A stretch of 64,000 bases of DNA from Aerococcus viridans (lineage in GTDB: Bacteria; Bacillota; Bacilli; Lactobacillales; Aerococcaceae): NCBI RefSeq assembly GCF_001543285.1, contig NZ_CP014164.1:1116001-1180000 (forward strand). Direction: 5' to 3'. The translations under genes were made by a program, and so were the position numbers. Below the pieces are notes generated by a model that did no database searches, was not told the origin of the DNA, and saw nothing but the letters and a program-made list of their open reading frames with translations. Positions 55,443 to 64,000 of the stretch are shown piece after piece (the stretch's first letter is position 1; the number at the start of each line of letters is the position of its first letter).

Positions 55443-56198
55443 ATGCGTTCAAACAGTAAACATACAACTGAAGAAATCGAAAGATATATTTTGATGTATC
55501 TGAATGAAGGAATCAGTTTCAAAGAATTAAAAGAAGCCTATGGTTTATTAATTAATTGGACGTCCTTTTGGGATAAAGTCTTAAGATACCAAGAGCATGG
55601 AATTAGTGGGATTCAAGTTAAATCTAAGTACAATAAATATAGCAAAGAATTTAAGGACTTAGTTGTGAAAGAATATTTAGAAGATAGATTACCTATAGGT
55701 CAGCTAGCTGTTAAATATAATATCCCAAAAGTTGATACTGTCAGGAGCTGGATAAACAAGTATACTAAAGGGGAAGAAATGAGGAGCTATTCTCCAAAAT
55801 CCGAGGTGTATACGATGACAGATAAAAAATCAACACAAGAAGAAAAAATCAAAATAGTCCAAGACTGCCTAGCTAATAGTTTATCTTATAAAAAAACTGC
55901 TGAGAAGTATCAGGTATCCTACAATAACGTGTATTCATGGGTTCAAAAATATAAGAAGCATGGTCCTGACGGACTAGTAGATGGACGAGGTCGCGGCAAA
56001 CCAAACTCTGTTCAAACGGAAGAAGAAAGAATCCGGGCTGAAAATGCAGCTTTAAGAGCACGAAATGAGTATCTAGAAACGGAGAACGTAGCGTTAAAAA
56101 AGTTAGAAGAAGTGGAAAGAGAGTTGATGTCACGCAAACGAGGTATGAAGCGGAATACCAAACGATCAAGAAACTACAAAAAGAAGGATACAAAGTAA
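55443..56198 (+). CDS. IS3-family transposase, OrfA
   Basis: The 251-residue DNA-binding subunit has two or three helix-turn-helix units (FKDLVVKEYLEDRLPIGQLA, then KIKIVQDCLANSLSYKKTAE) and a coiled-coil tail (ERIRAENAALRARNEYLETE). AGGGGGA precedes ATG 55443. A slippery A6G heptamer at 56096-56102 lies where the frame should shift to orfB. Confidence 0.9.
   Translation: MRSNSKHTTEEIERYILMYLNEGISFKELKEAYGLLINWTSFWDKVLRYQEHGISGIQVKSKYNKYSKEFKDLVVKEYLEDRLPIGQLAVKYNIPKVDTVRSWINKYTKGEEMRSYSPKSEVYTMTDKKSTQEEKIKIVQDCLANSLSYKKTAEKYQVSYNNVYSWVQKYKKHGPDGLVDGRGRGKPNSVQTEEERIRAENAALRARNEYLETENVALKKLEEVERELMSRKRGMKRNTKRSRNYKKKDTK
56096..56102 (+). other. Slippery heptamer for programmed -1 frameshift
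   Basis: AAAAAAG in the orfA frame A-AAA-AAG. A shift of -1 here joins orfA to an open frame that reads through to the start of orfB without a stop (…TRYEAEYQTIKKLQKEG…), giving the OrfAB transposase typical of IS3. Confidence 0.7.
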
Positions 56199-56215
56199 TC
56201 CATCTCTGTGATGCT

Positions 56216-56989
56216 TTGGGTGTGAGCAGAGCGGGTTATTATAAGTGGTTGAAACGCAAGCCGACTGCGTCGGAAAAACGGCTTCGAAAGCTTGTTGAAT
56301 TAATCCTTCAAGTCTATGAAAAGCATAAAGGTATTTATGGCTATCGTCGAATAACTATCTATCTGAACTACTTCATGAACGCTAAAGTAAACCATAAGTG
56401 TGTCTATCGTTTGATGAAATTACTGAACTTGAAAGCTGTTATCCGTCGGAAACGATATCGTTACAAGCCCCACAATCCTGCACATATCGCCGATAATGTC
56501 CTCAATAGAGAATTCCGAAAGGACTATCAATCGATGGAAGTCTTATTAACCGATGTGACTGAATTTAAGTATGGAGAGAACGCCAAAGCTTATCTTAGTG
56601 CCATATTGGATTATGGCGAAAATAAGATCGTAGCCTTTAAACTATCGAAACGTAATGATAATGCCTTAGTTCGTGATACAGTTCGCCAAATTGAAGACAA
56701 GATTATATCAACCCAAACGCTTATTCATAGCGATCGGGGATATCAATACACGTCATACGACTTTAATAATTTTGTGAAGAAACATCAACTCACCCACAGT
56801 ATGTCTCGTGTGGGGAAATGCATTGATAACGGTCCAATGGAGAACTTTTGGGGAATTATTAAAGAAGAAATGTATCGGCTGAAGACTTATGTGAGCTTTG
56901 AAGAATTAGAGAATGATATTAAACAATATATTGGGTTTTATAACACTCAACGGGTGACGTTAAAAATGGGCTTAAGCATTCCGGCATAA
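56216..56989 (+). CDS. IS3-family transposase, OrfB (catalytic)
   Basis: The integrase core is visible: LLTDVTEFKYGENAKAYLSA, IHSDRGYQYTSYDFN and the Glu in NGPMENFWGIIKEEMY. The coordinates give the frame from a TTG; it is open further upstream to the frameshift site, which supplies IKKLQKEGYKVIHLCDALGV. The C-terminus ends in VTLKMGLSIPA, shorter than the usual SPxxYR ending, but still compatible with a working enzyme. Confidence 0.9.
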   Translation: MGVSRAGYYKWLKRKPTASEKRLRKLVELILQVYEKHKGIYGYRRITIYLNYFMNAKVNHKCVYRLMKLLNLKAVIRRKRYRYKPHNPAHIADNVLNREFRKDYQSMEVLLTDVTEFKYGENAKAYLSAILDYGENKIVAFKLSKRNDNALVRDTVRQIEDKIISTQTLIHSDRGYQYTSYDFNNFVKKHQLTHSMSRVGKCIDNGPMENFWGIIKEEMYRLKTYVSFEELENDIKQYIGFYNTQRVTLKMGLSIPA

Positions 56990-57073
56990 AAAAAGCCATG
57001 GATGAAAAGTATCATACATGGCACAAAAATTTTGTTTATTTACCTGTCTACTTGACAGGGTGCAGTTCAGATC

Positions 57074-57095
57074 GACTAGTGCTACTTTTTTCATT
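57074..57095 (-). terminator. Proximal arm of the dnaJ terminator, split by the IS
   Basis: GACTAGTGCTAC lies a few bases after the dnaJ stop and is followed on the plus strand by TTTTTT. Its partner is on the far side of the IS3-family element. Confidence 0.7.
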
Positions 57096-57097
57096 TA

Positions 57098-58276
57098 TTA
57101 AGAAAATGCGTCTTTCAATTTATCAAAGAAACCTCTGTCTTCTTCACTTACTTCGTCTTTTGAAGCTTTAGCGAAAGCTCTCAATGAAGCTTTTTGTTCT
57201 TCATTTAGATTCTTAGGTGTAACCACTTTAACAGTTACTATTTGGTCACCATTTGAATTACCATTTAATTTAGGTGCACCCTTACCGCGTAGACGGAATT
57301 TCGTACCTGTTTGTGTACCAGCTGGCACTTTCATCGATACTTTACCGTGAACAGTTGGGACTTGAATTTCAGCACCTAAAGCCGCTTGGGCGAAGTTAAT
57401 TGGTAAGACATAGCGGATTTCTGCCCCTTCACGCTCGAATATTTCAGAAGGTTTCACATGGAAAACGATATACAAGCTTCCTGCTGGTCCATTATTTTTA
57501 CCAGCATTTCCTTGCCCGCTTAGACGCATGCTTTGACCATCTTCAACACCGGCTGGTACGTTAACTTTCACTTTATGTGTTACAGTTTCACGTCCAGCAC
57601 CGTGGCAGTGGTGGCAAGCTTGGTCGAATACTTTCCCTTTACCTGAACATTCATGACATACAGATTGAGAAACCACACGACCTAATGGTGTTTGTTGGTA
57701 AACTTTTTCAACACCAGAACCAGAACATGTTGGACAGGTATGCACTGCTGTACCTGGTTCAGCACCAGATCCTTCACATACTGTACAGTCTACTTCACGA
57801 CGGTAAGAAATCGTTTCTTCCGTCCCGAAAATAGCTTCTTCAAATTCTAGGTCCATATTGTATTGTAAGTCATCACCTTGTTGCGGTGCATTAGGGTTAA
57901 CCGTACGGCCGCCTCCACCGAAGCCACCACCGAAACCGCTGAAGCCTCCGCCGCCTCCACCAAAGAATTGCTCAAAGATGTCTTCAAAGCCAGAGCCGCC
58001 GTAAGATTGGTAACTACCACCACCAAATCCGCCGCCTCCACCGAAGCCACCGTCAGTAGCTGCGTGACCGTATTGGTCATAGGCTGCACGTTTTTGGTCA
58101 TCACTTAAGACTTCGTATGCGTCAGAAATTTCTTTAAATTTGTCTTCCGCATCCGCTTCTTTGTTGATATCTGGATGATATTTTTTTGATAATTTTCGAT
58201 AGGCTTTCTTTATTTCATCCTTACTTGCGGTCTTTGACACGCCAAGGACTTCATAGTAGTCTCTTTTTTCAGCCAC
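57098..58276 (-). CDS. dnaJ: Chaperone protein DnaJ
   Basis: The 392-residue co-chaperone stimulates DnaK. The J domain has the HPD loop in [11 protein letters not shown] glycine-rich region (GGGGFGGG repeats with a large G/F content) follows to about residue 130. Four zinc repeats are [24 protein letters not shown] and CHHCHGAG. The C-terminal peptide-binding part is intact. It lies directly after dnaK. Confidence 0.96.
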   Translation of the reverse strand: MAEKRDYYEVLGVSKTASKDEIKKAYRKLSKKYHPDINKEADAEDKFKEISDAYEVLSDDQKRAAYDQYGHAATDGGFGGGGGFGGGSYQSYGGSGFEDIFEQFFGGGGGGFSGFGGGFGGGGRTVNPNAPQQGDDLQYNMDLEFEEAIFGTEETISYRREVDCTVCEGSGAEPGTAVHTCPTCSGSGVEKVYQQTPLGRVVSQSVCHECSGKGKVFDQACHHCHGAGRETVTHKVKVNVPAGVEDGQSMRLSGQGNAGKNNGPAGSLYIVFHVKPSEIFEREGAEIRYVLPINFAQAALGAEIQVPTVHGKVSMKVPAGTQTGTKFRLRGKGAPKLNGNSNGDQIVTVKVVTPKNLNEEQKASLRAFAKASKDEVSEEDRGFFDKLKDAFS

Positions 58277-58324
58277 ACTGTACTCCCCCTTGAATCATGC
58301 GTTATGCAGTCCATCATAACATAA

Positions 58325-58356
58325 GAAACCCCGCCCTCATAGAAGACAGGGTTTGA
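58325..58356 (-). terminator. Stem-loop between dnaK and dnaJ
   Basis: On the minus strand AAACCC pairs with GGGTTT around an inner CCCT/AGGG stem, followed by TTTCTT. It is weaker than the other terminators here and may only attenuate dnaJ expression. Confidence 0.45.
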
Positions 58357-58366
58357 AACTTATGGA

Positions 58367-60217
<1,851 letters not shown>

Positions 60218-60271
60218 TTAATCTATCAATTTAAATGAATTTATCTGTGGTTATAATATATGTTAAATGAA

Positions 60272-60859
60272 TTATTGTGCAATAGAAACCATCGCAGGTC
60301 TTAGTACACGATCTTTTAATACATACCCTTTTTGGAAAACAGCCACTACTTCTTCAGCTTGCTGTCCTTCTTCAGCCGGTACCGCACTCACAGATTGGTG
60401 GAAGTTTGGATCGAAGATTTCACCTTTAGGGTCAATGACTTCAACACCTTCCTCTGATAAAGCTTGTAATAAGCTTGCGTGTACCATTTCGATACCTTTC
60501 ACTAATTGCTGAGATGACTCATCATCCTTAGCTAATTCTAAAGCGCGTTCCAAGTTATCGATAGCTGGTAAAATACTCTTAGCTAAATTCTGAGATCGAT
60601 ACTTTGAAGCAGCTTCACGTTCATTTTGGTTACGACGGTGCATGTTTTGAATTTCAGCAGATAGACGCATAATTTGGTCATCTTTAGCCGCTAATTCAGC
60701 TTGAAGAGAGGCTAATTCGCTATCTTCTTCAGTTACTGTTTCAACTTGCTCGTCTTGAACGTCAGTTTCATTGACTTCTTCATTGATTTCTTCATTGATT
60801 TCTTCATTGATTTCTTCATCAACATTTAAATCTTGTTGTTTGTCGTCCATTTTTGTCAA
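60272..60859 (-). CDS. grpE: Nucleotide exchange factor GrpE
   Basis: The 195-residue dimeric factor releases ADP from DnaK. After an acidic N-terminal tail comes a long coiled coil (DDQIMRLSAEIQNMHRRNQN) and the beta domain (FDPNFHQSVSAVPAEEG, LKDRVLRPAMVSI). TTG 60859 is the probable start, 8 nt after AGGAGG; the ATG three codons on is too far. The tail contains an EEIN repeat encoded by 12-bp DNA repeats. Confidence 0.94.
   Translation of the reverse strand: MTKMDDKQQDLNVDEEINEEINEEINEEVNETDVQDEQVETVTEEDSELASLQAELAAKDDQIMRLSAEIQNMHRRNQNEREAASKYRSQNLAKSILPAIDNLERALELAKDDESSQQLVKGIEMVHASLLQALSEEGVEVIDPKGEIFDPNFHQSVSAVPAEEGQQAEEVVAVFQKGYVLKDRVLRPAMVSIAQ
60776..60823. repeat. 12-bp tandem repeat in grpE
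   Basis: TTCTTCATTGAT occurs three times without change (60776-60811), then a fourth copy with changes. It encodes the EEIN repeats in the acidic tail of GrpE. The unit is a multiple of three, so copy-number change would keep the frame. Confidence 0.85.
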
Positions 60860-60871
60860 TTGATAGACCTC

Positions 60872-61924
60872 CTAAGATTTATAATAATTGTCCAGGTATC
60901 TAACCATTTCTTTTGAAATACTTTGGAAAAGCTGCGCCATACGAATGTAGGACATACTTTCCGGACCGAGTACCGCAAAAGTGATTAACTTACCTGATTT
61001 TACAGTACCCATGCTAGTAGACATTAAACTCATATTCTCCAATGTCGGATCTTTAAGTTCCTTACCCACCCTCACTTGGATACCTTGGTCTGTGGTATTA
61101 ATCAGTGAAGTAATCACTGATTGGTCCTCTAGTAATTGACTTAATTGTGCAATACTAGTCCCATTAGCTGAATCAGCTAATGAAGAAAATAAATAATTTT
61201 GACCATTTACCCTCATGCTATCACTATTGAATTGATTCATAAACCGGTGAATCAAAAGATTACTGTCTTCATCAGACCGGTTCATTTGCTCAATATCTTT
61301 TAAATAGTGTGTTTGCAGCCTTTCAATCACCGTTGCAAGCTCAAGGCCCACAAGTTCTTGATTCATAATCACTGCAATACCCTCAATCAATTCCGGTGTA
61401 ACCACCTCGTTGAATGTCACAATTTGATTGCGAATGACACCTTTATCCGTCACCAATATGACCATTGCTTGGTCAGCGGTTAAAGACAATACTTGAAAAT
61501 TGGCCAATCGTTGCCTTGTAATATCTGGCCCCATCGAAATAACGGCGCTTTCTGAAAGCGAGGCTAAAGTCGCAGCCGTTTTTCGAATCACTTGACTCAA
61601 ATCGTTATAAGGATCGTGGAATATCTCTCTAAGTAAAGCATCTTCCTCTTCCTCGAGCTCTAAATCAATCAATCCGCCATAATATGGCATGATGTGATTA
61701 ATATAGTAACGATAACCCGCCTCAGCTGGCACTCGTCCAGATGATGAATGGGTTTTGGAAATCAAGGATAAATCTTCAAGTCTGGCTAATTCATTACGTA
61801 TTGTAGCAGAACTTGCGTTTATTTCTTGATGTTGAGATAAAGTTTTCGAACCGACTGGTAATTGATGTTTTGAATAATGATCAATTACCGCCTGTAAAAT
61901 TAAACTTTGTCGTTTTGTTAACAT
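60872..61924 (-). CDS. hrcA: Heat-inducible transcription repressor HrcA
   Basis: The 350-residue repressor begins with the winged helix LTKRQSLILQAVIDHYSKHQ and INASSATIRNELARLEDLSLI, followed by the family block KTHSSSGRVPAEAGYRYY. The C-terminal part has LGPESMSYIRMAQLFQSISK. It binds CIRCE and controls its own operon together with GroE. ATG 61924 is next to the CIRCE. Confidence 0.95.
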   Translation of the reverse strand: MLTKRQSLILQAVIDHYSKHQLPVGSKTLSQHQEINASSATIRNELARLEDLSLISKTHSSSGRVPAEAGYRYYINHIMPYYGGLIDLELEEEEDALLREIFHDPYNDLSQVIRKTAATLASLSESAVISMGPDITRQRLANFQVLSLTADQAMVILVTDKGVIRNQIVTFNEVVTPELIEGIAVIMNQELVGLELATVIERLQTHYLKDIEQMNRSDEDSNLLIHRFMNQFNSDSMRVNGQNYLFSSLADSANGTSIAQLSQLLEDQSVITSLINTTDQGIQVRVGKELKDPTLENMSLMSTSMGTVKSGKLITFAVLGPESMSYIRMAQLFQSISKEMVRYLDNYYKS

Positions 61925-61936
61925 CTTATCACCTCA

Positions 61937-61963
61937 TTAGCACTTAACAACTCTGACTGCTAA
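61937..61963. promoter_or_regulatory. CIRCE element upstream of hrcA
   Basis: TTAGCACTT, nine bases, then GACTGCTAA. The consensus is TTAGCACTC-N9-GAGTGCTAA; each arm has one difference. It ends 13 bp before the hrcA start. No second CIRCE was found before dnaK or dnaJ. Confidence 0.85.
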
Positions 61964-62105
61964 CATGTCTATAATATAGCACCTATCATTTCTTTTGTCA
62001 AGAATAGTCAAACTTTTTTTTGACTTTTTTTGACTTTTGAATCTTCATTCAAGATTTCAAGCTTTTGGAACTGGTTAGGTTGGCTATTTTACACAATAAT
62101 TCTAT

Positions 62106-62142
62106 AAAAAAAGACACCAAACTATTTGTAATAGTGCGGTGC
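62106..62142 (-). terminator. Terminator of the M20 amidohydrolase gene
   Basis: GACACC-ACTATT pairs with AATAGT-GGTGCC (62113-62142) with small bulges, and a run of seven T follows on the minus strand. Confidence 0.75.
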
Positions 62143-62172
62143 CCTTTCGATTGGCATAATTTTTCGATACCC

Positions 62173-63360
62173 TTATTTGTTGTCACGTAACCAGTTAGTT
62201 GCTGATGTTGCTAAGGTAGCAGATCCAACAATTAATGCTTCTTCGTTGAATTGTACTAATGGGTGGTGAACAGGGTATACTTCGCCATTGTCATCTGGTA
62301 ATGGACAACCAATGAAGAAGTATGTTGATTCTGGCAATTTGCTAGCAATGTGTGCGTAGTCTTCAGAAGCTAAGTATGGTGGTACGTTCACCACGTCATA
62401 TTTATCATCTAAAGCTTCTTTAGCAGAAGCCATCACTTGTTCAGCCATTTCTTCAGAGTTGATTAATGACGGACAGTCAGCCAATACTTCATATTCAGTT
62501 TCAGCACGGAATGCTTTACCAATATGTTCAACGATTTCTGGTAAACGTTTTGAAACGTGTTCTGCTGATTCTGGGAATAATGAACGAGAAGTTCCTTCTA
62601 AGACTACTTTATCAGGAATCACGTTGATGGCACCACCTGGCGCATTGATGTAACCCATAGATAATGACGCACCCTTGTTAGATGGTAATTCTCGAGCTAA
62701 AATGCCATTCGCACCATTAATGATTTGGCTAGCCACAAAGACTGGATCGATACCGTTGTTTGGCATTGCACCATGAGCACCTACACCTTTAATAGTGATA
62801 CGAAAGTTTAAAGCAGATGCTAAAGCCTCTTTTTTGTGGATCTCAACGTCCACTTTGTCACCATTTGGCCACATATGCAATGCCATACCAGCGTCTGGTA
62901 CTGGGCTTTCTAAAATACCTTCTTCAACCATTACACGTCCACCATTTAAAGTTTCTTCTGCTGGTTGGAATAAGAATTTGATTTGACCTTCTAATTGGTT
63001 TTCGTTTTCTTTCAACATTTTTAAAACCATTAGTAAAATAGTGGTGTGCATGTCATGACCACATAAGTGTCCATTTTCATTTTTAGATGTACATGCTGAT
63101 TGAGATTTTTCGGTAATGGCTAAAGCATCCATGTCTGCACGTAACAATAAAGTTTTACCCTTAGCAGAATCACCCAATGTACCTGTAATTCCGTATGTAT
63201 CACCTACGTTTTCGTATGCAATTCCAAACTCATCAAGTTTTGATTTCACAAGTTTAGTTGTTTTTGGTAATTCGAAACCAACTTCAGGGTTTTCGTGTAA
63301 ATGACGACGAACCTTTACTGCATCATCAAAAATTTCTTTAGCACGATCCAAATATGCCAT
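62173..63360 (-). CDS. M20-family amidohydrolase
   Basis: The 395-residue metallohydrolase has VRRHLHENPEVGFELPKTTK, LLLRADMDALAI, GHLCGHDMHTTILL, FLFQPAEETLNGG and DYAHIASKLPESTYFFIGCP. These match the hippurate/N-acyl-amino acid amidohydrolase (HipO/AbgB/YxeP) group, which splits acyl-amino acid bonds. The metal ligands (His in CGHD, Glu pair in PAEE) are present. It is monocistronic with an AGGAATG site before ATG 63360. Confidence 0.9.
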   Translation of the reverse strand: MAYLDRAKEIFDDAVKVRRHLHENPEVGFELPKTTKLVKSKLDEFGIAYENVGDTYGITGTLGDSAKGKTLLLRADMDALAITEKSQSACTSKNENGHLCGHDMHTTILLMVLKMLKENENQLEGQIKFLFQPAEETLNGGRVMVEEGILESPVPDAGMALHMWPNGDKVDVEIHKKEALASALNFRITIKGVGAHGAMPNNGIDPVFVASQIINGANGILARELPSNKGASLSMGYINAPGGAINVIPDKVVLEGTSRSLFPESAEHVSKRLPEIVEHIGKAFRAETEYEVLADCPSLINSEEMAEQVMASAKEALDDKYDVVNVPPYLASEDYAHIASKLPESTYFFIGCPLPDDNGEVYPVHHPLVQFNEEALIVGSATLATSATNWLRDNK

Positions 63361-63505
63361 TTTGACATTCCTCCAATATTTTTTATTTCCTATTCCATTC
63401 TACTACTATTCTAAAAATTGTCTGATCGAATCTATAAAAACGATTAACTAAAAACCTTTTATATCAACGCTTCCCATTTTCTTGATTGTACTTGCACACT
63501 TTTTG

Positions 63506-63540
63506 TCAAAAAAAACGCCAAAGACAAATCCCTAGCGCTC
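63506..63540 (-). terminator. Possible terminator of ribF
   Basis: AGCGC and GCGTT-like arms surround a loop, followed on the minus strand by eight T. The stem is short, so the call is tentative. Confidence 0.4.
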
Positions 63541-63576
63541 ATTTCAAAGTCATATTTTACATATTTTGCAAAAATA

Positions 63577-64000
63577 CTATTTTTGCAAACTTTCTAAATA
63601 ATTTTCAGCATCAACCGCATCCTGATCCATTTGTTTAATCAACCCTTCAATTCCATCAAATTTAAGTTCAGGTCTAAGGTATTTATGCCAATAAACCGTT
63701 ACGTATTCACCGTAGATTTCCCCTTTAAAATCTAAAAGATGGATTTCTACTGTACGCTTGCGGTTTTCCCCGAAGGTAATATTAGTCCCAATTGAAGCAA
63801 CACCTGGGTAGACTTGCCCATTCAACAACATCTCAACCACGTAGACACCCTCAACTGGAATCAATGATTCTGCTGCAACCATTAAATTAGCTGTTGGATA
63901 CCCTAGCTCACGGCCGCGTTTTTCTCCATGAACAACGATCCCGTCGATTGAATAGATATAGCCCAGTTGTTGGTTAGCTTTGTCAATTTGACCAGTATTC
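63577..64000 (-). CDS. ribF: Bifunctional riboflavin kinase/FMN adenylyltransferase, C-terminal part
   Basis: The frame is open to the window edge on the right, so only the C-terminal ~140 residues are present. They show GIVVHGEKRGRELGYPTANL, the riboflavin kinase substrate block, then GVYVVEMLLNGQVYPGVASI and EIHLLDFKGEIYG. The N-terminal adenylyltransferase domain lies outside. It makes FMN and FAD. The nearby position before hrcA is common in Lactobacillales. Confidence 0.9.
   Translation of the reverse strand, partial: NTGQIDKANQQLGYIYSIDGIVVHGEKRGRELGYPTANLMVAAESLIPVEGVYVVEMLLNGQVYPGVASIGTNITFGENRKRTVEIHLLDFKGEIYGEYVTVYWHKYLRPELKFDGIEGLIKQMDQDAVDAENYLESLQK

Larger units (their letters stand above)
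55381..57072. mobile_element. IS3-family element inserted in the dnaJ terminator
   Basis: The element spans 55384-57069 (1,686 bp). The inverted ends read TGATATGCTCCCCCTAAAGT (left) and TGAACTGCACCCTGTCAAGT (right, inward), both followed by AGACA. A 3-bp duplication GAT flanks it (55381-55383 and 57070-57072), the size usual for IS3. It carries orfA and orfB on the plus strand. Removing it restores a 12-bp terminator stem. Confidence 0.92.

Overview
The window is low-GC Firmicute DNA with Lactobacillales gene content and order: parE-parC divergent from plsY, a topA-xerC / dprA / rnhB-rbgA block, a thyA-dfrA-ypmS-yozE-ctpA-lepB block, hrcA-grpE-dnaK-dnaJ-lepA, and a glpK-glpO-glpF operon with a glycerol-3-phosphate oxidase instead of a respiratory dehydrogenase. 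An Aerococcus-like lactic acid bacterium fits best; this is inferred from gene content, not from a database search. No rRNA, tRNA or CRISPR array was seen. Most genes lie on the minus strand.

Region by region. 1-2.6 kb: end of D-serine dehydratase (dsdA), a piece of a sugar-cation symporter, then a SatD / DUF3307 / Crp-Fnr cluster in which the last two genes look truncated at a shared junction. 2.9-5.1 kb: a DAACS-type symporter translationally coupled to an ATP-grasp ligase. 5.3-18 kb: a tyrosine recombinase, a GNAT acetyltransferase, glpKOF with a cre site, trkA-trkH, ppaC, an aldo/keto reductase and a thiolase. 18.16-21.67 kb: an ISL3-family element with an 8-bp target duplication; an IS1380-family element with its own 5-bp duplication is nested inside it. 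21.7-40 kb: a conserved housekeeping block (topoisomerase IV, plsY, xerC, topA, dprA, rnhB, rbgA, lepB, ctpA, yozE, ypmS, dfrA, thyA, an ABC-F ATPase).

40.1-47.85 kb is accessory: a decayed VTT-type membrane protein gene, a structured repeat, a SAM-I riboswitch in front of two unrecognised small genes, a Doc/AbrB-type toxin-antitoxin pair with a duplicated operator, an IS6-family remnant, an Ohr/OhrR peroxide module with a quinone-oxidoreductase-like enzyme, and an IS3-family element next to half of a second repeat copy. 47.86-53 kb: ftsH, dcd, an M20 peptidase remnant, and an alcohol dehydrogenase plus a nonsense-interrupted SDR gene under a MerR-type promoter. 53-62 kb: lepA, a second IS3-family element, and the heat-shock genes dnaJ, dnaK, grpE and hrcA with a CIRCE. 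62-64 kb: an M20 amidohydrolase and the 3' part of ribF.

Main points of interest: (i) a complete SAM-I riboswitch plus intrinsic terminator controlling two small proteins with no visible methionine role; (ii) a multi-hairpin RNA candidate in the 3' non-coding part of the ISL3 element; (iii) two unrelated IS elements (ISL3 and IS3), each inserted in the loop of an intrinsic terminator, seen by restoring the pre-insertion sequence; (iv) a symporter/ATP-grasp gene pair of unknown product.
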